A stretch of DNA of 64,000 nucleotides from Phreatobacter aquaticus (GTDB lineage: Bacteria > Pseudomonadota > Alphaproteobacteria > Rhizobiales > Phreatobacteraceae). Shown here piece by piece: positions 8,558 to 17,937 of the stretch. Within the stretch, counting starts at the first letter, position 1, and each line of letters starts with the position of its first letter. The notes below the pieces were generated by a model, which ran no database searches, had not been told where the DNA came from, and was given only the letters and a program-made list of their open reading frames with translations. The stretch covers positions 2,876,828 through 2,940,827 of the forward strand of contig NZ_CP039865.1 of assembly GCF_005160265.1 (NCBI RefSeq). The letters run 5' to 3'. The position numbers were made by a program, and so were the translations under genes.

Positions 8558-8767
8558 TCAGGCGAGCTTGAGCTCGTCGGCCGACTGCTTGCCCGTGCGA
8601 CGGTCGGTTGCCAGCTCGTAGCTCACCTTCTCGCCTTCGCGCAGGTCGTTCAGGCCGGCACGCTGCACCGCGGAGACATGGACAAACACGTCCTTGCCGC
8701 CGTCATCGGGCTGGATGAACCCATAGCCCTTCTGGGGATTGAACCACTTCACTATCCCGGTCGCCAT
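8558..8767 (-). CDS. CspA-family cold-shock protein
   Basis: A 69-residue single cold-shock domain that binds single-stranded RNA and DNA and melts RNA structure. RNP1 (KGYGFI, residues 13-18) and RNP2 (DVFVH, 26-30) are intact. The ATG at 8767 has an AGGAG site 6 bases upstream and gives the usual family length. It starts 40 bases downstream of the DEAD-box helicase stop on the same strand, which suggests a joint RNA-remodelling operon. Confidence 0.95.
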   Translation of the reverse strand: MATGIVKWFNPQKGYGFIQPDDGGKDVFVHVSAVQRAGLNDLREGEKVSYELATDRRTGKQSADELKLA

Positions 8768-8807
8768 CGATTGCTCCTCATGTTGGCGGTGGAGGGAGGG
8801 AGTTGTG

Positions 8808-10007
8808 TCACGCAGCCCGTCGGCGGGGCTGGGGACGCCTTTGCGGCTGCGGCGGGCGCGGCGCTTCACGGCGCGGCTGCGGCAGGCCGGGGGTTCTGGC
8901 GACCGACATGGCAACGCGTGTCAGGCGCTCGATATCCTTGAGGAAGGTCTTCTCGCTCGGATCGCAGAAAGCGAAAGCGATACCGGTCCGGCCGGCCCGG
9001 CCGGTCCGGCCGATCCGGTGGACATAGCTCTCGGGCTCGTTGGGCAGGTCGTAGTTCACCACATGGGTGACCTCGGCCACGTCGATGCCGCGAGCGAACA
9101 GGTCCGTTGCGACCAGGATCCGGACTTCGCCCGACTTGAACGCGGCCAGCGCACGCTGGCGGGCGCCCTGGCTCTTGTTGCCGTGGATGGCATCGGCCGA
9201 GAAACCGGACTTGCCCAGCTGTTCGGCCAGCCGGTTGGCGCCGTGCTTGGTGCGGGTGAACACCACCACGCGGGCCAGCGCCGGGTCGGCCAGCAGGTTT
9301 TCCAGGAGGTCCCGCTTGGACGCGGTCGGCACATGATAGACGTGCTGCTCGATCGCCTCGACGGTGACGACTTCAGGTGTCACCTCGACGCGCATGGGCT
9401 CCCAGAGAATGGTCTTGGCGAGCTTGGCAACGGCGGTCGGCATGGTGGCCGAGAACAACAGCGACTGGCGCTGCTCGGGCAGCTTGGCGATGATCTTGGT
9501 GACATCGCGAATGAAGCCCATGTCGAGCATGCGGTCGGCTTCGTCCAGGACGAGATGCGTGACCGTGTCGAGCTTGACGGCGCCCTGGTTGATCAGATCG
9601 AGCAGGCGGCCGGGCGTTGCGACAACAATGTCCATGCCGCGCGCAATGGCCTGAACCTGCGGGTTCTGGCCGACGCCACCGAAGATCACCGTGTGGCGGA
9701 TCTTGGTATATTTCGCCATCTTGGTGATGCTCTCACCAATCTGCAGGGCGAGTTCGCGGGTCGGGGCGAGCACGAGGGCACGCACGCTCTTTGGCGCGAC
9801 ACGGGTCGTGTCTTCCATGAGGTGCTGCAGGATCGGCAGGGCGAAAGCGGCGGTTTTGCCGGTTCCGGTCTGTGCAATACCGATCAGGTCGTGATCTTCG
9901 AGGAGGTGGGGGATGGCCTTCGCCTGGATCGGCGTCGGCTGCGTGAAGCCTGCGTCGCGGAGGGCGCGCAGGAGCGGCTCGGCAAGGCCGAGATCCGCAA
10001 AAGTCAT
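8808..10007 (-). CDS. DEAD-box RNA helicase (RhlE-like)
   Basis: An ATP-dependent RNA helicase of about 399 residues. Motifs in order: Q motif (FTQPTPIQ), I (AQTGTGKT), Ia (PTRELA), II (DEAD), III (SAT), and VI (HRIGRTGR). The C-terminus is a short Arg/Pro/Gln-rich basic tail that probably adds unspecific RNA affinity. I place the start at ATG 10007; an in-frame TTG three codons upstream (10016) is possible, but neither has a good Shine-Dalgarno. Together with the downstream cold-shock gene it probably serves RNA unfolding at low temperature or in ribosome assembly. Confidence 0.93.
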   Translation of the reverse strand: MTFADLGLAEPLLRALRDAGFTQPTPIQAKAIPHLLEDHDLIGIAQTGTGKTAAFALPILQHLMEDTTRVAPKSVRALVLAPTRELALQIGESITKMAKYTKIRHTVIFGGVGQNPQVQAIARGMDIVVATPGRLLDLINQGAVKLDTVTHLVLDEADRMLDMGFIRDVTKIIAKLPEQRQSLLFSATMPTAVAKLAKTILWEPMRVEVTPEVVTVEAIEQHVYHVPTASKRDLLENLLADPALARVVVFTRTKHGANRLAEQLGKSGFSADAIHGNKSQGARQRALAAFKSGEVRILVATDLFARGIDVAEVTHVVNYDLPNEPESYVHRIGRTGRAGRTGIAFAFCDPSEKTFLKDIERLTRVAMSVARTPGLPQPRREAPRPPQPQRRPQPRRRAA

Positions 10008-10438
10008 ATCGTTCAAGAAGGGGAGTCTTTCAAAACCACCGTCAGTACCCCGTGGGCCTGTCCGGCTGAAGAGTCATGATCCGCGCGCCGAGGAGGATCA
10101 GACGGGTTGGTCGCACCGGATATCCGGTTGTCGACGCCTGGAACATACATAGGCGGCGCAGCGCAGTCACGACGATGATGGGGAGAGGATGGGGGATCGA
10201 TGCCCGATCGTCAAGCCCGACAACAAAAAATAGGACAAACTCGCTGTCAGGAAGCTGACTATTCTTGAAACATGCTTTCCAACTTCGTGTCCGACTCCAG
10301 GCCCGACCGCGACACCTGCCCACGTCTGCGGATCGGGAGCAAGGTCGGGACTTCAGCCAATTGCGGTCGGCGGGCGGGATCGTTAGCTAGAAGTCCACAA
10401 GGCCGTGCCCAAGCACGGCTGCCGAGGGAGTACGCCCC
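10008..10438. other. Intergenic region upstream of the helicase and the MDR oxidoreductase genes
   Basis: About 430 bases between divergent genes, without a supportable gene. It should contain the helicase promoter and leader. A 7-bp hairpin (GCCGTGC/GCACGGC, loop CCAA) lies at 10402-10419, just before the purine-rich ribosome-binding site (GAGGGAG) of the oxidoreductase gene. No tRNA or riboswitch was recognised. Confidence 0.5.
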
Positions 10439-11455
10439 ATGCCCACCACGAACCGCCAGATCCTTCTCGCCTCGCGCCCTGTCGGCGAGCCGAAGCTGTC
10501 TGACTTCACCATCGCTGATGCCGCCATGCCGGTGCCATCAGACGGAGAGGTCCTGCTGAAGATGCGCTATCTTTCGCTCGACCCCTACATGCGCGGCCGC
10601 ATGAGCGACGCCAAGTCCTATGCAGCGCCGGTTCCGATCGGTGGTGTGATGGAGGGCGGCACGGTGGCCGAGGTCGTCGCCTCCAACAGCGACCGGTTCC
10701 GTCCAGGCGATGTTGTTCTGTCCCATTCCGGCTGGCAGAGCCACGCCGTGGCCAAGGCCGAGACCCTGCGCAAGATCGATCCGTCGGCCGGGCCCATCTC
10801 GACCGCGGTGGGCGTCATGGGCATGCCCGGCATGACCGCCTACACGGGACTTCTCACGATCGGCCAGCCGAAGGCCGGCGAAACCGTTGTGGTTGCTGCA
10901 GCGACGGGACCGGTCGGTTCGGCTGTCGGCCAGATCGCCAAGATCAAGGGCGCCCGCGCGGTCGGCATCGCCGGCGGCGCCGACAAGTGCAAGGCGCTGA
11001 TCGAGGAATTCGGCTTCGACGCGGCGGTGGATCATCGTTCGCCGACCTTCGCGGCCGATCTTGCCGCGGCCTGCCCGAAGGGCATCGACGTCTATTTCGA
11101 GAATGTCGGCGGCGCTGTGTTCGACGCGGTCTTCCCGCTCCTGAACTTCTTCGCGCGTATCCCGGTCTGCGGCCTCATCGCCCAGTACAACATGACCGAA
11201 TTGCCGCCGGGCCCGGATCGCACCTCGCAGATCATGCGCGCCGTGCTCACCAAGCGCCTGAATTTCCGCGGCTTCATCGTCAGCGACTTTGCCGATCAGT
11301 CCAAGGCCTTCTTCACCGACATGTCGGCTTGGATCCGCGAGGGCAAGGTCAAGTATCGCGAGGATATCGTGGACGGCCTGGACAAGGCGCCAGAGGCCTT
11401 TATTGGTCTCCTGAAGGGCGCCAATTTCGGCAAGCTGGTCGTCAAGGTCGCCTGA
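10439..11455 (+). CDS. Zinc-independent MDR family NADP-dependent oxidoreductase (CurA/LTB4DH-like)
   Basis: A 338-residue medium-chain reductase of the leukotriene B4 dehydrogenase/curcumin reductase group. Features are the LSLDPYMRGRM segment near the N-terminus, the AATGPVGSAVGQIAK Rossmann motif, and FENVGGAVFDAV in the cofactor domain; zinc ligands are absent. Such enzymes reduce activated alkenes of enones or quinones with NADPH. The in vivo substrate cannot be read from sequence. A GAGGGAG site precedes the ATG. The CitE-like gene follows after 13 bases. Confidence 0.9.
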   Translation: MPTTNRQILLASRPVGEPKLSDFTIADAAMPVPSDGEVLLKMRYLSLDPYMRGRMSDAKSYAAPVPIGGVMEGGTVAEVVASNSDRFRPGDVVLSHSGWQSHAVAKAETLRKIDPSAGPISTAVGVMGMPGMTAYTGLLTIGQPKAGETVVVAAATGPVGSAVGQIAKIKGARAVGIAGGADKCKALIEEFGFDAAVDHRSPTFAADLAAACPKGIDVYFENVGGAVFDAVFPLLNFFARIPVCGLIAQYNMTELPPGPDRTSQIMRAVLTKRLNFRGFIVSDFADQSKAFFTDMSAWIREGKVKYREDIVDGLDKAPEAFIGLLKGANFGKLVVKVA

Positions 11456-11468
11456 CGCGAGGTTGCCC

Positions 11469-12368
11469 ATGCCCTGGCGTTCATCACGTCGGCCGGCGGA
11501 TCTCCGCCGGTCCTGGCTGTTCGTCCATGGCGCCGAGCGGGCGCGGCTTGAGGCCGCCCCCTCGACCGGTGCCGACGTGCTGATCCAGGAACTGGAGGAC
11601 TTCACGCCCCCCGCCCGCCGGCCGGAGGCACGCGCCCTTGCACGTGACATCCTGCCGATGTGGCGCTCACGCGGCGCGCTGGCCGCCGTCCGGATCAACC
11701 CGATGGAGGTCTGCGGCGCCGAGGACCTCGCCGCAATCATGGCCGGTGCGCCCGATATCGTCATGATGTCGATGGTCGCGACGCCCGAGCAGGTCGTGGC
11801 GCTGGATGCCGGCATTGCCCGGCTGGAGCGCGACTATGGCCTGCCGCTGGGCTCGACCGAGATCGTGCCCAATATCGAGACGGCGGAAGGACTGGTGCGC
11901 ACAGGACTGATCGCCCAGGCGAGCAGCCGCGTGAGTGCGGCGCTTGTGGCGGCCGAGGACATGGTGGCCGATCTTGGTGCCGAGCGCGGGCCGGACTGCA
12001 CCGAACTTGCCTATGTCCGCGAGCGGTTCCTGGTCGAATGTGTCGCGGCCGGCATCGTTGCCATCGACTGCCCCTACACATTCTCAGATATCGAAGCATC
12101 GAAGGCCGACCTGATCTGGGCGCGCCGCCGGGGCTACAAGGCGAAGAGCGTCGTCGATTTTGCCCAGGTTCCCGGGATCAATGCCGAACTGACGCCGGCT
12201 GAGGCCGATGTGGCCCATGCGCGCCGCATCGTCGCCGCCTTCGACCAGTCGCGCGCCGAAGGGCTCGAGCGCTGTGATGTCGATGGGCTGCTTGTCGAAG
12301 TTCCGACCGTCAAGGGCGCCCGCCGCCTGATCGCCCGCGCGGAGGCCTTCGCCAGCCTTCCGCGGTGA
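11469..12368 (+). CDS. HpcH/HpaI aldolase / citrate-lyase-beta (CitE-like) family protein
   Basis: A 299-residue TIM-barrel lyase. Diagnostic segments are the N-terminal RRSWLFVHGAER, QELEDFTPPARR (the usual LEDSV motif in altered form), the metal-binding region around STEIVPNIETAEGL, and SAALVAAEDMVADLG. Family members cleave or condense acyl-CoA and oxo-acid substrates with a divalent metal. ATG 11469 is chosen because it has a GAGG site 6 bases upstream; an in-frame TTG at 11463 would disrupt this spacing. It is probably co-transcribed with the oxidoreductase. Substrate unknown. Confidence 0.83.
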   Translation: MPWRSSRRPADLRRSWLFVHGAERARLEAAPSTGADVLIQELEDFTPPARRPEARALARDILPMWRSRGALAAVRINPMEVCGAEDLAAIMAGAPDIVMMSMVATPEQVVALDAGIARLERDYGLPLGSTEIVPNIETAEGLVRTGLIAQASSRVSAALVAAEDMVADLGAERGPDCTELAYVRERFLVECVAAGIVAIDCPYTFSDIEASKADLIWARRRGYKAKSVVDFAQVPGINAELTPAEADVAHARRIVAAFDQSRAEGLERCDVDGLLVEVPTVKGARRLIARAEAFASLPR

Positions 12369-12377
12369 TCTGTCCGG

Positions 12378-12941
12378 TCAGCCGAGATGGGCGCCGATGA
12401 ACCAATGGTCCTTGTCGACGGCCCGGGCGATCGACGTGAAGATGTCGGCGGTGATCGCATCGCCCGCCTCGTCGGCGTCGTCCACCGCCTCACGGCAGTT
12501 CTTGGCGAAGGCGCCGAGGTGATCGCTGATCTGCCGGACATGTTCGTCCTGCGCGGTCGCATCTGTCGGATAGGGCGTGAGCGACGTCGCCTTGGCGACC
12601 GACTGCAGCGTGCCATGGGCGGTACCGCCAAGCTGCACGCAGCGCTCTGCGATCGTGTCGTAATGGTCCTCCACCCGGCCCGAGACCTCGTCCAGCAGCA
12701 GGTGGATGCCGATGAAGCTCGGCCCCTTGATGTTCCAATGCGCCTGCTTGACCGCAAGCTTGAGGTCGATCGCGTCGGCCAGCCGCTTGTTGAGCAGCGC
12801 GATCATCGCGGCGCGCGTGCTGGTCTTGAGATCGCTGACGAAGGCAGGCGAGGACGTCGGGGCCTTCACCGCCGGGCTCTTGACGGTGGGGTTCTTGGCG
12901 GCGCTCTTGGCCATGCGCTTCGCCGACGGGGTCTTGCTCAT
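12378..12941 (-). CDS. dps: Dps-family ferritin-like DNA-protection protein
   Basis: A 187-residue Dps protein: a dodecameric mini-ferritin that oxidises and stores iron and shields DNA during starvation or peroxide stress. The ferroxidase signature is seen in KQAHWNIKGPSFIGIHLLLD and the following SGRVEDHYDTIAER. The N-terminal ~35 residues are rich in Lys, Ala, Ser and Pro, an extended basic tail of the type that gives DNA binding. It converges on the CitE-like gene with 9 bases between stops. Confidence 0.94.
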   Translation of the reverse strand: MSKTPSAKRMAKSAAKNPTVKSPAVKAPTSSPAFVSDLKTSTRAAMIALLNKRLADAIDLKLAVKQAHWNIKGPSFIGIHLLLDEVSGRVEDHYDTIAERCVQLGGTAHGTLQSVAKATSLTPYPTDATAQDEHVRQISDHLGAFAKNCREAVDDADEAGDAITADIFTSIARAVDKDHWFIGAHLG

Positions 12942-13004
12942 CAGGGTTCTCCGGGTTCGCTGCCGTAACGCGCGGTGAGCCGGATGGTTCCCTTTCAGAC
13001 TACC

Positions 13005-14000
13005 TCAGGGCAGCGGGCCGTAGCGATCGACCAGATCCTGCGGCACATTGAGGCCGTCCTTGGCCACCTTGGTGCGCAAGGCGAGCCGCCGCTGGCCGGG
13101 CAGCCGCGCGCCGGCCTGCGCCTCGATGGCACCGGCCAGTGCCGTCATCCGCGCGCCGAAATGGCCATGGCCGAAGCCAGCCGGATCGATTGCCAGAATG
13201 GTCTGGCCCGTGCCGGGGGGCGGGCCCTTCTCGTCGAGGAAGGACGAGGCCTCGATGGAGAGATGCGCACCGGTAAGGGCCGCGGCCAGCACCTCCACCA
13301 TCAGAGCCAGCGTCGTGCCCTTCGCGCCGCCAAGCGGCGCCATCGTGCCCTTCAGCGCCTTGGCGGCATCGGTGGTCGGATTGCCGTCGCTGTCGAGCGC
13401 CCAGCCCTCAGGGATCGCCTCGCCCTTCTGGTTGGCGGCAACGATATTGCCACGCGCCACCGTCGAGAGCGCCAGATCGACGACCACGGCCGGACGGCCG
13501 GGCAGGGGACAGGCGAAGGCGATGGGGTTGGTGCCGTAGACGGCCTTGGTCCCGCCAGCCGGCGCGATGGCCTCAGGCGTGTTGGCAAAGAACAGCGCGA
13601 TCAGGCCCTGGTCGGCCAGCCGCTCGACATGGTGGCCGAGCGCACCGGCATGGTTCGAGCGAGTGATGGCCGCCGCCGCAATGCCGGTCTCGCGGACGAT
13701 CGCCGGCAGTTCGGCCAGCGCCAGATCGACCGCCGGATAGGCGAACCCATCCATGGCATCGATCATCAGGGTGGCCGCCCGCACGCGGGTGGCGGTGGGA
13801 ACAGCCTTGCCGTCGATCTTGCCCGAGGTCAGCATGCCCAGATAGGTCGGGATGCGCGACAGGCCGTGACCCTTCAAGCCGTCGGCCTCGGCGCCGACCA
13901 AGGCGGTGGCGACCGAGCGCGCAACCTGTTCGCTCGCGCCATGGCGCGTGAAGATCGAGGCGACGAAGGTGCGGGCCGTATCGAGCGGCAGGATGGGCAT
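13005..14000 (-). CDS. comC: (R)-sulfolactate dehydrogenase candidate, LDH2/MDH2 family
   Basis: A 331-residue NAD(P)-dependent oxidoreductase of the Ldh2/malate dehydrogenase family, which includes ComC. Signature segments are EADGLKGHGLSRIPTYL, the catalytic histidine region RSNHAGALGHHVE, and VVDLALSTVARGNI. In sulfolactate degraders ComC and SlcC act as a pair, interconverting sulfolactate enantiomers through 3-sulfopyruvate. The start codon overlaps the slcC stop by one base (ATGA), so translation is coupled. Family alone would also allow malate or ureidoglycolate dehydrogenase; the sulfolactate assignment rests on the neighbouring slcC and suyAB. Confidence 0.82.
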   Translation of the reverse strand: MPILPLDTARTFVASIFTRHGASEQVARSVATALVGAEADGLKGHGLSRIPTYLGMLTSGKIDGKAVPTATRVRAATLMIDAMDGFAYPAVDLALAELPAIVRETGIAAAAITRSNHAGALGHHVERLADQGLIALFFANTPEAIAPAGGTKAVYGTNPIAFACPLPGRPAVVVDLALSTVARGNIVAANQKGEAIPEGWALDSDGNPTTDAAKALKGTMAPLGGAKGTTLALMVEVLAAALTGAHLSIEASSFLDEKGPPPGTGQTILAIDPAGFGHGHFGARMTALAGAIEAQAGARLPGQRRLALRTKVAKDGLNVPQDLVDRYGPLP

Positions 14001-14932
14001 CAGCGGCGCTCCCCGAGGACACGGCGGACATTGGCTGCGGTGACGGAGGACACCCGCACATTGCTTTCACCCGTCACGCCGGCAATGTGCGGCGTGAGGA
14101 TCAGGTTCGGACAGCCGGCGAGCGGTGATCCAGCCTTCAGCGGCTCCTGGTCGAACACGTCGAGCGCCGCGCCCGCGATCCGGCCAGCTTTCAGCGCCTC
14201 GGCCAGCGCCGCCTCGTCCACCACGCCGCCGCGCGCGGCATTGACCAGCACGGCACCGGGCTTCATGGCGGCCAGGCGCGGCCCGTCGATCAGATTGCGC
14301 GTCTCGGCCGTCAACGGCACATGCAGGCTGATCGCATCGGCCTGCGCGATCAATGTCTCGAGGCTGACGGGCTTTGCGCCATACATGCCCCAGGCCGGGT
14401 CTTCGGCCGCCACGAACGGATCGGCCGCGATGATCGACATGCCGAAGGCGCGGGCGCGGGATGCGGTCTCGCGGGCAATCGCGCCGAAGCCGATCAGGCC
14501 GAGGGTCCGGCCCTGGATCTCTCCACCCATCAGGCGTTCGCGCGGCCATAGGCCCGCCGCCACGTCTGGCGTCGCGAAATACGAGCCGCGCACCAGCATC
14601 AGGATCGTGGTCACCGCCCATTCGGCGACTGCGACATCATTGGCGCCTGTCGCCGGCAGCACCGCGATGCCGCGCGCCTTGCAGGCTTCAAGATCGATAT
14701 TGTCGAGGCCGACCCCCAGCCGGCCGATGGCTTCGAGCTTCGGGCCGGCGTCCAGCAACGCGCTCCGCACCTGCGTACGGTTGCGCACGATCAGAGCGCG
14801 GGCTTGCCCGGCCAGGGCCGCCAGTTCCTCGGGGCGATCGACCAGACCCTTGTCGTAGAGAACGGAAAAATCACCGCGCAAACTGTCGACGGCGGCCTCG
14901 TCCATGAACTCGCTAATGACGATGTCGGCCAT
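14000..14932 (-). CDS. slcC: (S)-sulfolactate dehydrogenase candidate, D-2-hydroxyacid dehydrogenase family
   Basis: A 310-residue SerA-like dehydrogenase. The NAD-binding motif is GLIGFGAIARETA, and the substrate/catalytic Arg-Glu-His triad lies in NAARGGVVDE, FDQEPL and LILTPHIAGVT. SlcC oxidises (S)-3-sulfolactate to 3-sulfopyruvate with NAD. The frame is open far upstream, but the ATG at 14932 begins the recognised domain (MADIVISEFMD) and lies 2 bases after the exporter stop. A phosphoglycerate dehydrogenase reading is possible from the fold, but the operon partners favour sulfolactate. Confidence 0.83.
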   Translation of the reverse strand: MADIVISEFMDEAAVDSLRGDFSVLYDKGLVDRPEELAALAGQARALIVRNRTQVRSALLDAGPKLEAIGRLGVGLDNIDLEACKARGIAVLPATGANDVAVAEWAVTTILMLVRGSYFATPDVAAGLWPRERLMGGEIQGRTLGLIGFGAIARETASRARAFGMSIIAADPFVAAEDPAWGMYGAKPVSLETLIAQADAISLHVPLTAETRNLIDGPRLAAMKPGAVLVNAARGGVVDEAALAEALKAGRIAGAALDVFDQEPLKAGSPLAGCPNLILTPHIAGVTGESNVRVSSVTAANVRRVLGERR

Positions 14933-14934
14933 GA

Positions 14935-15981
14935 TTATCCCTGAATGACGAGAAGGCCTGCCGTGATGGCGGCGAGCAGAACCACCGTCGTGCCCAGCAT
15001 GACCGCCACGTGGCGCCAGCCGATGGCAAGAATGGTGGCGAGCGAGGTGCCAAGCCCGAGCGCCGCGATGGCGATCAGCAGGCCGGCATTGGAGAGCAGC
15101 GTCAGCCAGCCCTTGATCACCGCATAGATCGGCGCGATGGCCGGGATGCCGGGCAGGACGGAATTGACCACCACCAGCGCCACGAAGACCAGCGCGAAGA
15201 CCGGCACCGGCACCTTGGCCTCGCCCGTCTCGGCGCCCTGCCGCATGAACCACCAGGCAATGGCCAGCACCACGGGCAAGAGCAGGAACACGCGGAACAG
15301 CTTCACGACGACGGCGACATTGCCGACCGGATCGGAGATCGCGTAGCCGGCGCCCACCACCTGCGCCATGTCGTGGATGGTGGCGCCGAGGAAGATGCCA
15401 GTATGGGTCTGGTCGAAGCCGATCAGGATGGCGAGCGGCGGATAGGCGAGCATGACGATGGTGGAGAGCGCATTGGCCGCCACAACCGTGAAGGCCGTAT
15501 CGGCTTCGCGGTTCTTGTAGGCCGGCAGCACGGTGGTCGTGGCGAGCGCTGCGGAGGCGCCACAAACGGCCGTGGCAGCACCTGCCAGGGCACCGTAGCC
15601 GTCGCTGAGGCCGAGGCGCTTCGCCAGCCAGAAGCCGGTGACGATGGTCAGCGCCATCGACACCACCATCAGCACCAGCGTGCCGATACCGAGGCCGAAA
15701 ATGTCGCCGAGCGCGATGCGCAGACCCAGCAGGCCGATCGCCCAGCGCAGCAGCTTCTTCACGGCGAAGGTCATGCCGGGGGTGAAGCGCGGCTGGGCGG
15801 CGATGCGGTGCAGCGCCATGCCGATGATCAATGCAATCACGGTTCCAGGCAGTGAATAGCGTCCGCCCGTGGCACTGCGCACCACCGGTTCCAGCAGAAC
15901 GGCGGCAACGGCCACCGCCGCCGACAGCGCGAAGCCTGGCAGGAGAGGGCGCATGAACGAGGTGGCCTGGCTGCCCGTCAT
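14935..15981 (-). CDS. suyZ: UPF0324 (YeiH-like) membrane protein, SuyZ-type sulfite/sulfate exporter candidate
   Basis: A 348-residue inner-membrane protein with about ten hydrophobic segments. It has the UPF0324 hallmarks: AVKKLLRWAIGLLGLRIAL, the CGASAALATT motif and GATIHDMAQVVGAG. Members encoded in sulfonate-degradation clusters, such as SuyZ, are proposed to export the sulfite or sulfate released by desulfonation. The start overlaps the GNAT stop by 4 bases and slcC follows after 2 bases, so it is an integral operon member. Transport direction and ion are inferred, not shown by sequence. Confidence 0.78.
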   Translation of the reverse strand: MTGSQATSFMRPLLPGFALSAAVAVAAVLLEPVVRSATGGRYSLPGTVIALIIGMALHRIAAQPRFTPGMTFAVKKLLRWAIGLLGLRIALGDIFGLGIGTLVLMVVSMALTIVTGFWLAKRLGLSDGYGALAGAATAVCGASAALATTTVLPAYKNREADTAFTVVAANALSTIVMLAYPPLAILIGFDQTHTGIFLGATIHDMAQVVGAGYAISDPVGNVAVVVKLFRVFLLLPVVLAIAWWFMRQGAETGEAKVPVPVFALVFVALVVVNSVLPGIPAIAPIYAVIKGWLTLLSNAGLLIAIAALGLGTSLATILAIGWRHVAVMLGTTVVLLAAITAGLLVIQG

Positions 15982-16514
15982 GACGGCTCCGGAGAATGCT
16001 GGGAATAGATGGCGACACGCCGGTCGGCCTTCTGGCGCAGTTCGACCAGATGAAAGCCGAGACCGGTCAGGATCTTGCGGGAGACCGCATTGGTCTCGCG
16101 GGTGACGGCCCTGATGGTGCCAAGGCCGCGCGCGGCGGCAAAGTCGAGGACGGCCACCACAGCTTCCTTGGTGAAGCCCTGGCCGCGATGCTCGGGCATC
16201 ACCGCATAGCGCAGCGCCGCGCCATGGCCGTCATCATGTTCCCAGAGACCGGCAAGGCCGACGAAGCGATGGTCGTCACGCCGGCGCACCATGAAGACGC
16301 CATAGCCGAGCCGGTTCCAGCCATCGCAATAGTCCTGCAGCAGGGCACGCGACTGGTCGGGCGTCAGCACGCCATGCTTGAGCTTGCCACCAACCTCGGG
16401 ATCGGCGGCAAGCCGGGCGAGGTCTTCGAAATCGGCCGCCGTGATGGCCGACAGGACCAGCCGCGCCGTGACGAGCGGGGCAGGCAGGGTCATGAGAGGT
16501 AAGGGCGACGGCAT
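15978..16514 (-). CDS. GNAT acetyltransferase (RimJ/RimL type) inside the sulfolactate operon
   Basis: A 178-residue N-acetyltransferase. The acetyl-CoA site is visible in ALRYAVMPEHRGQGFTKEAV, and the N-terminus has the family LVTARLVLSAI strand. The C-terminal NAVSRKILTGLGFHLVE segment is typical for RimJ-like enzymes. It lies 54 bases behind suyB and overlaps the exporter gene by 4 bases, so it is translated with the pathway genes. Its substrate is unknown; no acetylation step is known in sulfolactate breakdown. Confidence 0.85.
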   Translation of the reverse strand: MPSPLPLMTLPAPLVTARLVLSAITAADFEDLARLAADPEVGGKLKHGVLTPDQSRALLQDYCDGWNRLGYGVFMVRRRDDHRFVGLAGLWEHDDGHGAALRYAVMPEHRGQGFTKEAVVAVLDFAAARGLGTIRAVTRETNAVSRKILTGLGFHLVELRQKADRRVAIYSQHSPEPS

Positions 16515-16568
16515 GTCGTCATGGCTTCCGGGGGTCCAGAGACTGTCTGCCGCCGCTCTATAACCCTA

Positions 16569-17852
16569 TCACGCCGAGCGATAGAGCTTGGTCATCGAGA
16601 ATTCGCGATGGCCGAGCGCTTCCGAGGCGGTGAGGCGGCCGTTGGCGGTGCGCACGATGTTCTCGATCAGCGCATCGCCGGCCTGCGGGATGGTCATGGT
16701 GCGCTTCAGGACGCCCGAGACATCCACGTCGATGTGCTCCGGCATGGTCCGCATGGTCTTCGGATTGCCAGTGATCTTGATGACGGGGACGATCGGATTG
16801 CCGATGACATTGCCCTGGCCGGTCGGGAATGTGTGGATGACATAGCCGCCCGCCGCCATCAGCGTCACGCATTCGGCAGCAGCCGATGACGTGTCCATGT
16901 AATAGAGACCGGGCCCCTTGGCCGGCGCCTCGGCCGGCTGCAGGATGTCGATATATTTGCACTCGCGGCCGATCTTCTCGAGATTGCCGAGCGCCTTCTC
17001 CTCGATGGTGGTGAGGCCGCCGGCAATATTGCCCTTGGTCGGCTGCGAGTCCGAGAGATCGTCGGTCTTGTGCGCCTCGATCACGTCGTCCTGATAGGCC
17101 TTCCACATCTTGTACCAGCGCTCGCCGACTTCCGGTGTCGCCGCACGCGCCTTGCACAGATGCTCGGCGCCGGTGATCTCGGAGGTCTCGCCGAACACGC
17201 CGTAGATGCCGCGCGGGATCAGCTTGTCATACATGTTGCCGACCGTCGGGCAGGAGGAGAGGCCCGTCGTCGTGTCGCTCTCGCCGCACTTGGTCGAGAT
17301 CCAGAGCTCCTCGATGGCGCACTTCTCGCGCGGCAGCTCGGTCGCCCACTGGATGAACTCCTTGGCGACATAGCTCGCCTTGGCGATGGTGGCGATGTCG
17401 CCATGGCCCTCGATGCCGAAGCCCACCACCGGCTTGCCGGTCTTGGCGATGCCGTCGACCACGATCTTGGTCCACTGGTCCTCGATGCCGATGACAACCA
17501 CTGCTGCGACATTCGGATTGGAGCCCGTGCCGATCAGGGTGCGGAAATGGATGTCGAGGTCCTCGCCGAACTGCAGGCGGCCGTAGGCGTGCGGGATCGC
17601 CAGCGTGCCCTTGACGTTATTGGCGACTGCCTCGCAGGCAGCATTGGACAGATCGTCGAGCGGCAGCAGCAGCACGTGGTTGCGCACGCCGACGCGGCCG
17701 TTCTCGCGCCGCCAGCCCATGACGCTGTCGAGCGAGCGGCCCGTCGGGCGCTTCACGATGGGCGCCTTGAAGGCCTCGGCCTCGATGCGGCGGCCCTTGA
17801 CCGATTTCAGCTTGCGCTGGACGAGCGAGAAGTTGGCGACCATCAGAGACAT
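16569..17852 (-). CDS. suyB: (2R)-3-sulfolactate sulfo-lyase, beta subunit
   Basis: A 427-residue UxaA-family lyase, C-terminal catalytic part. With SuyA it splits (R)-3-sulfolactate into pyruvate and sulfite. Visible are [19 protein letters not shown], the cysteine-containing [40 protein letters not shown] and [19 protein letters not shown]. All match the altronate-dehydratase/SuyB fold, which binds a metal. The ATG at 17852 has an AGGGA site 7 bases upstream. Altronate dehydratase is the alternative, but the separate small SuyA subunit and the SlcC/ComC neighbours support SuyB. Confidence 0.88.
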   Translation of the reverse strand: MSLMVANFSLVQRKLKSVKGRRIEAEAFKAPIVKRPTGRSLDSVMGWRRENGRVGVRNHVLLLPLDDLSNAACEAVANNVKGTLAIPHAYGRLQFGEDLDIHFRTLIGTGSNPNVAAVVVIGIEDQWTKIVVDGIAKTGKPVVGFGIEGHGDIATIAKASYVAKEFIQWATELPREKCAIEELWISTKCGESDTTTGLSSCPTVGNMYDKLIPRGIYGVFGETSEITGAEHLCKARAATPEVGERWYKMWKAYQDDVIEAHKTDDLSDSQPTKGNIAGGLTTIEEKALGNLEKIGRECKYIDILQPAEAPAKGPGLYYMDTSSAAAECVTLMAAGGYVIHTFPTGQGNVIGNPIVPVIKITGNPKTMRTMPEHIDVDVSGVLKRTMTIPQAGDALIENIVRTANGRLTASEALGHREFSMTKLYRSA

Positions 17853-17937
17853 GGCGTTTCCCTTGGGAATGCGGCTTCAGCCGGCAGAGTTTTGGACATG
17901 GGCGGTTCAGGCGAGAGCGGCGCGGGGCCGCCTGCCG

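Noticed and set aside
12975-14858. A 627-codon plus-strand frame over comC and slcC
   Set aside because: Antisense to two genes with intact catalytic motifs; no recognisable protein features.
14000-16018. Reading slcC as a 672-residue protein starting at 16018
   Set aside because: The upstream part overlaps the exporter gene in another frame and is Arg/His-rich; the dehydrogenase domain begins at the ATG at 14932.
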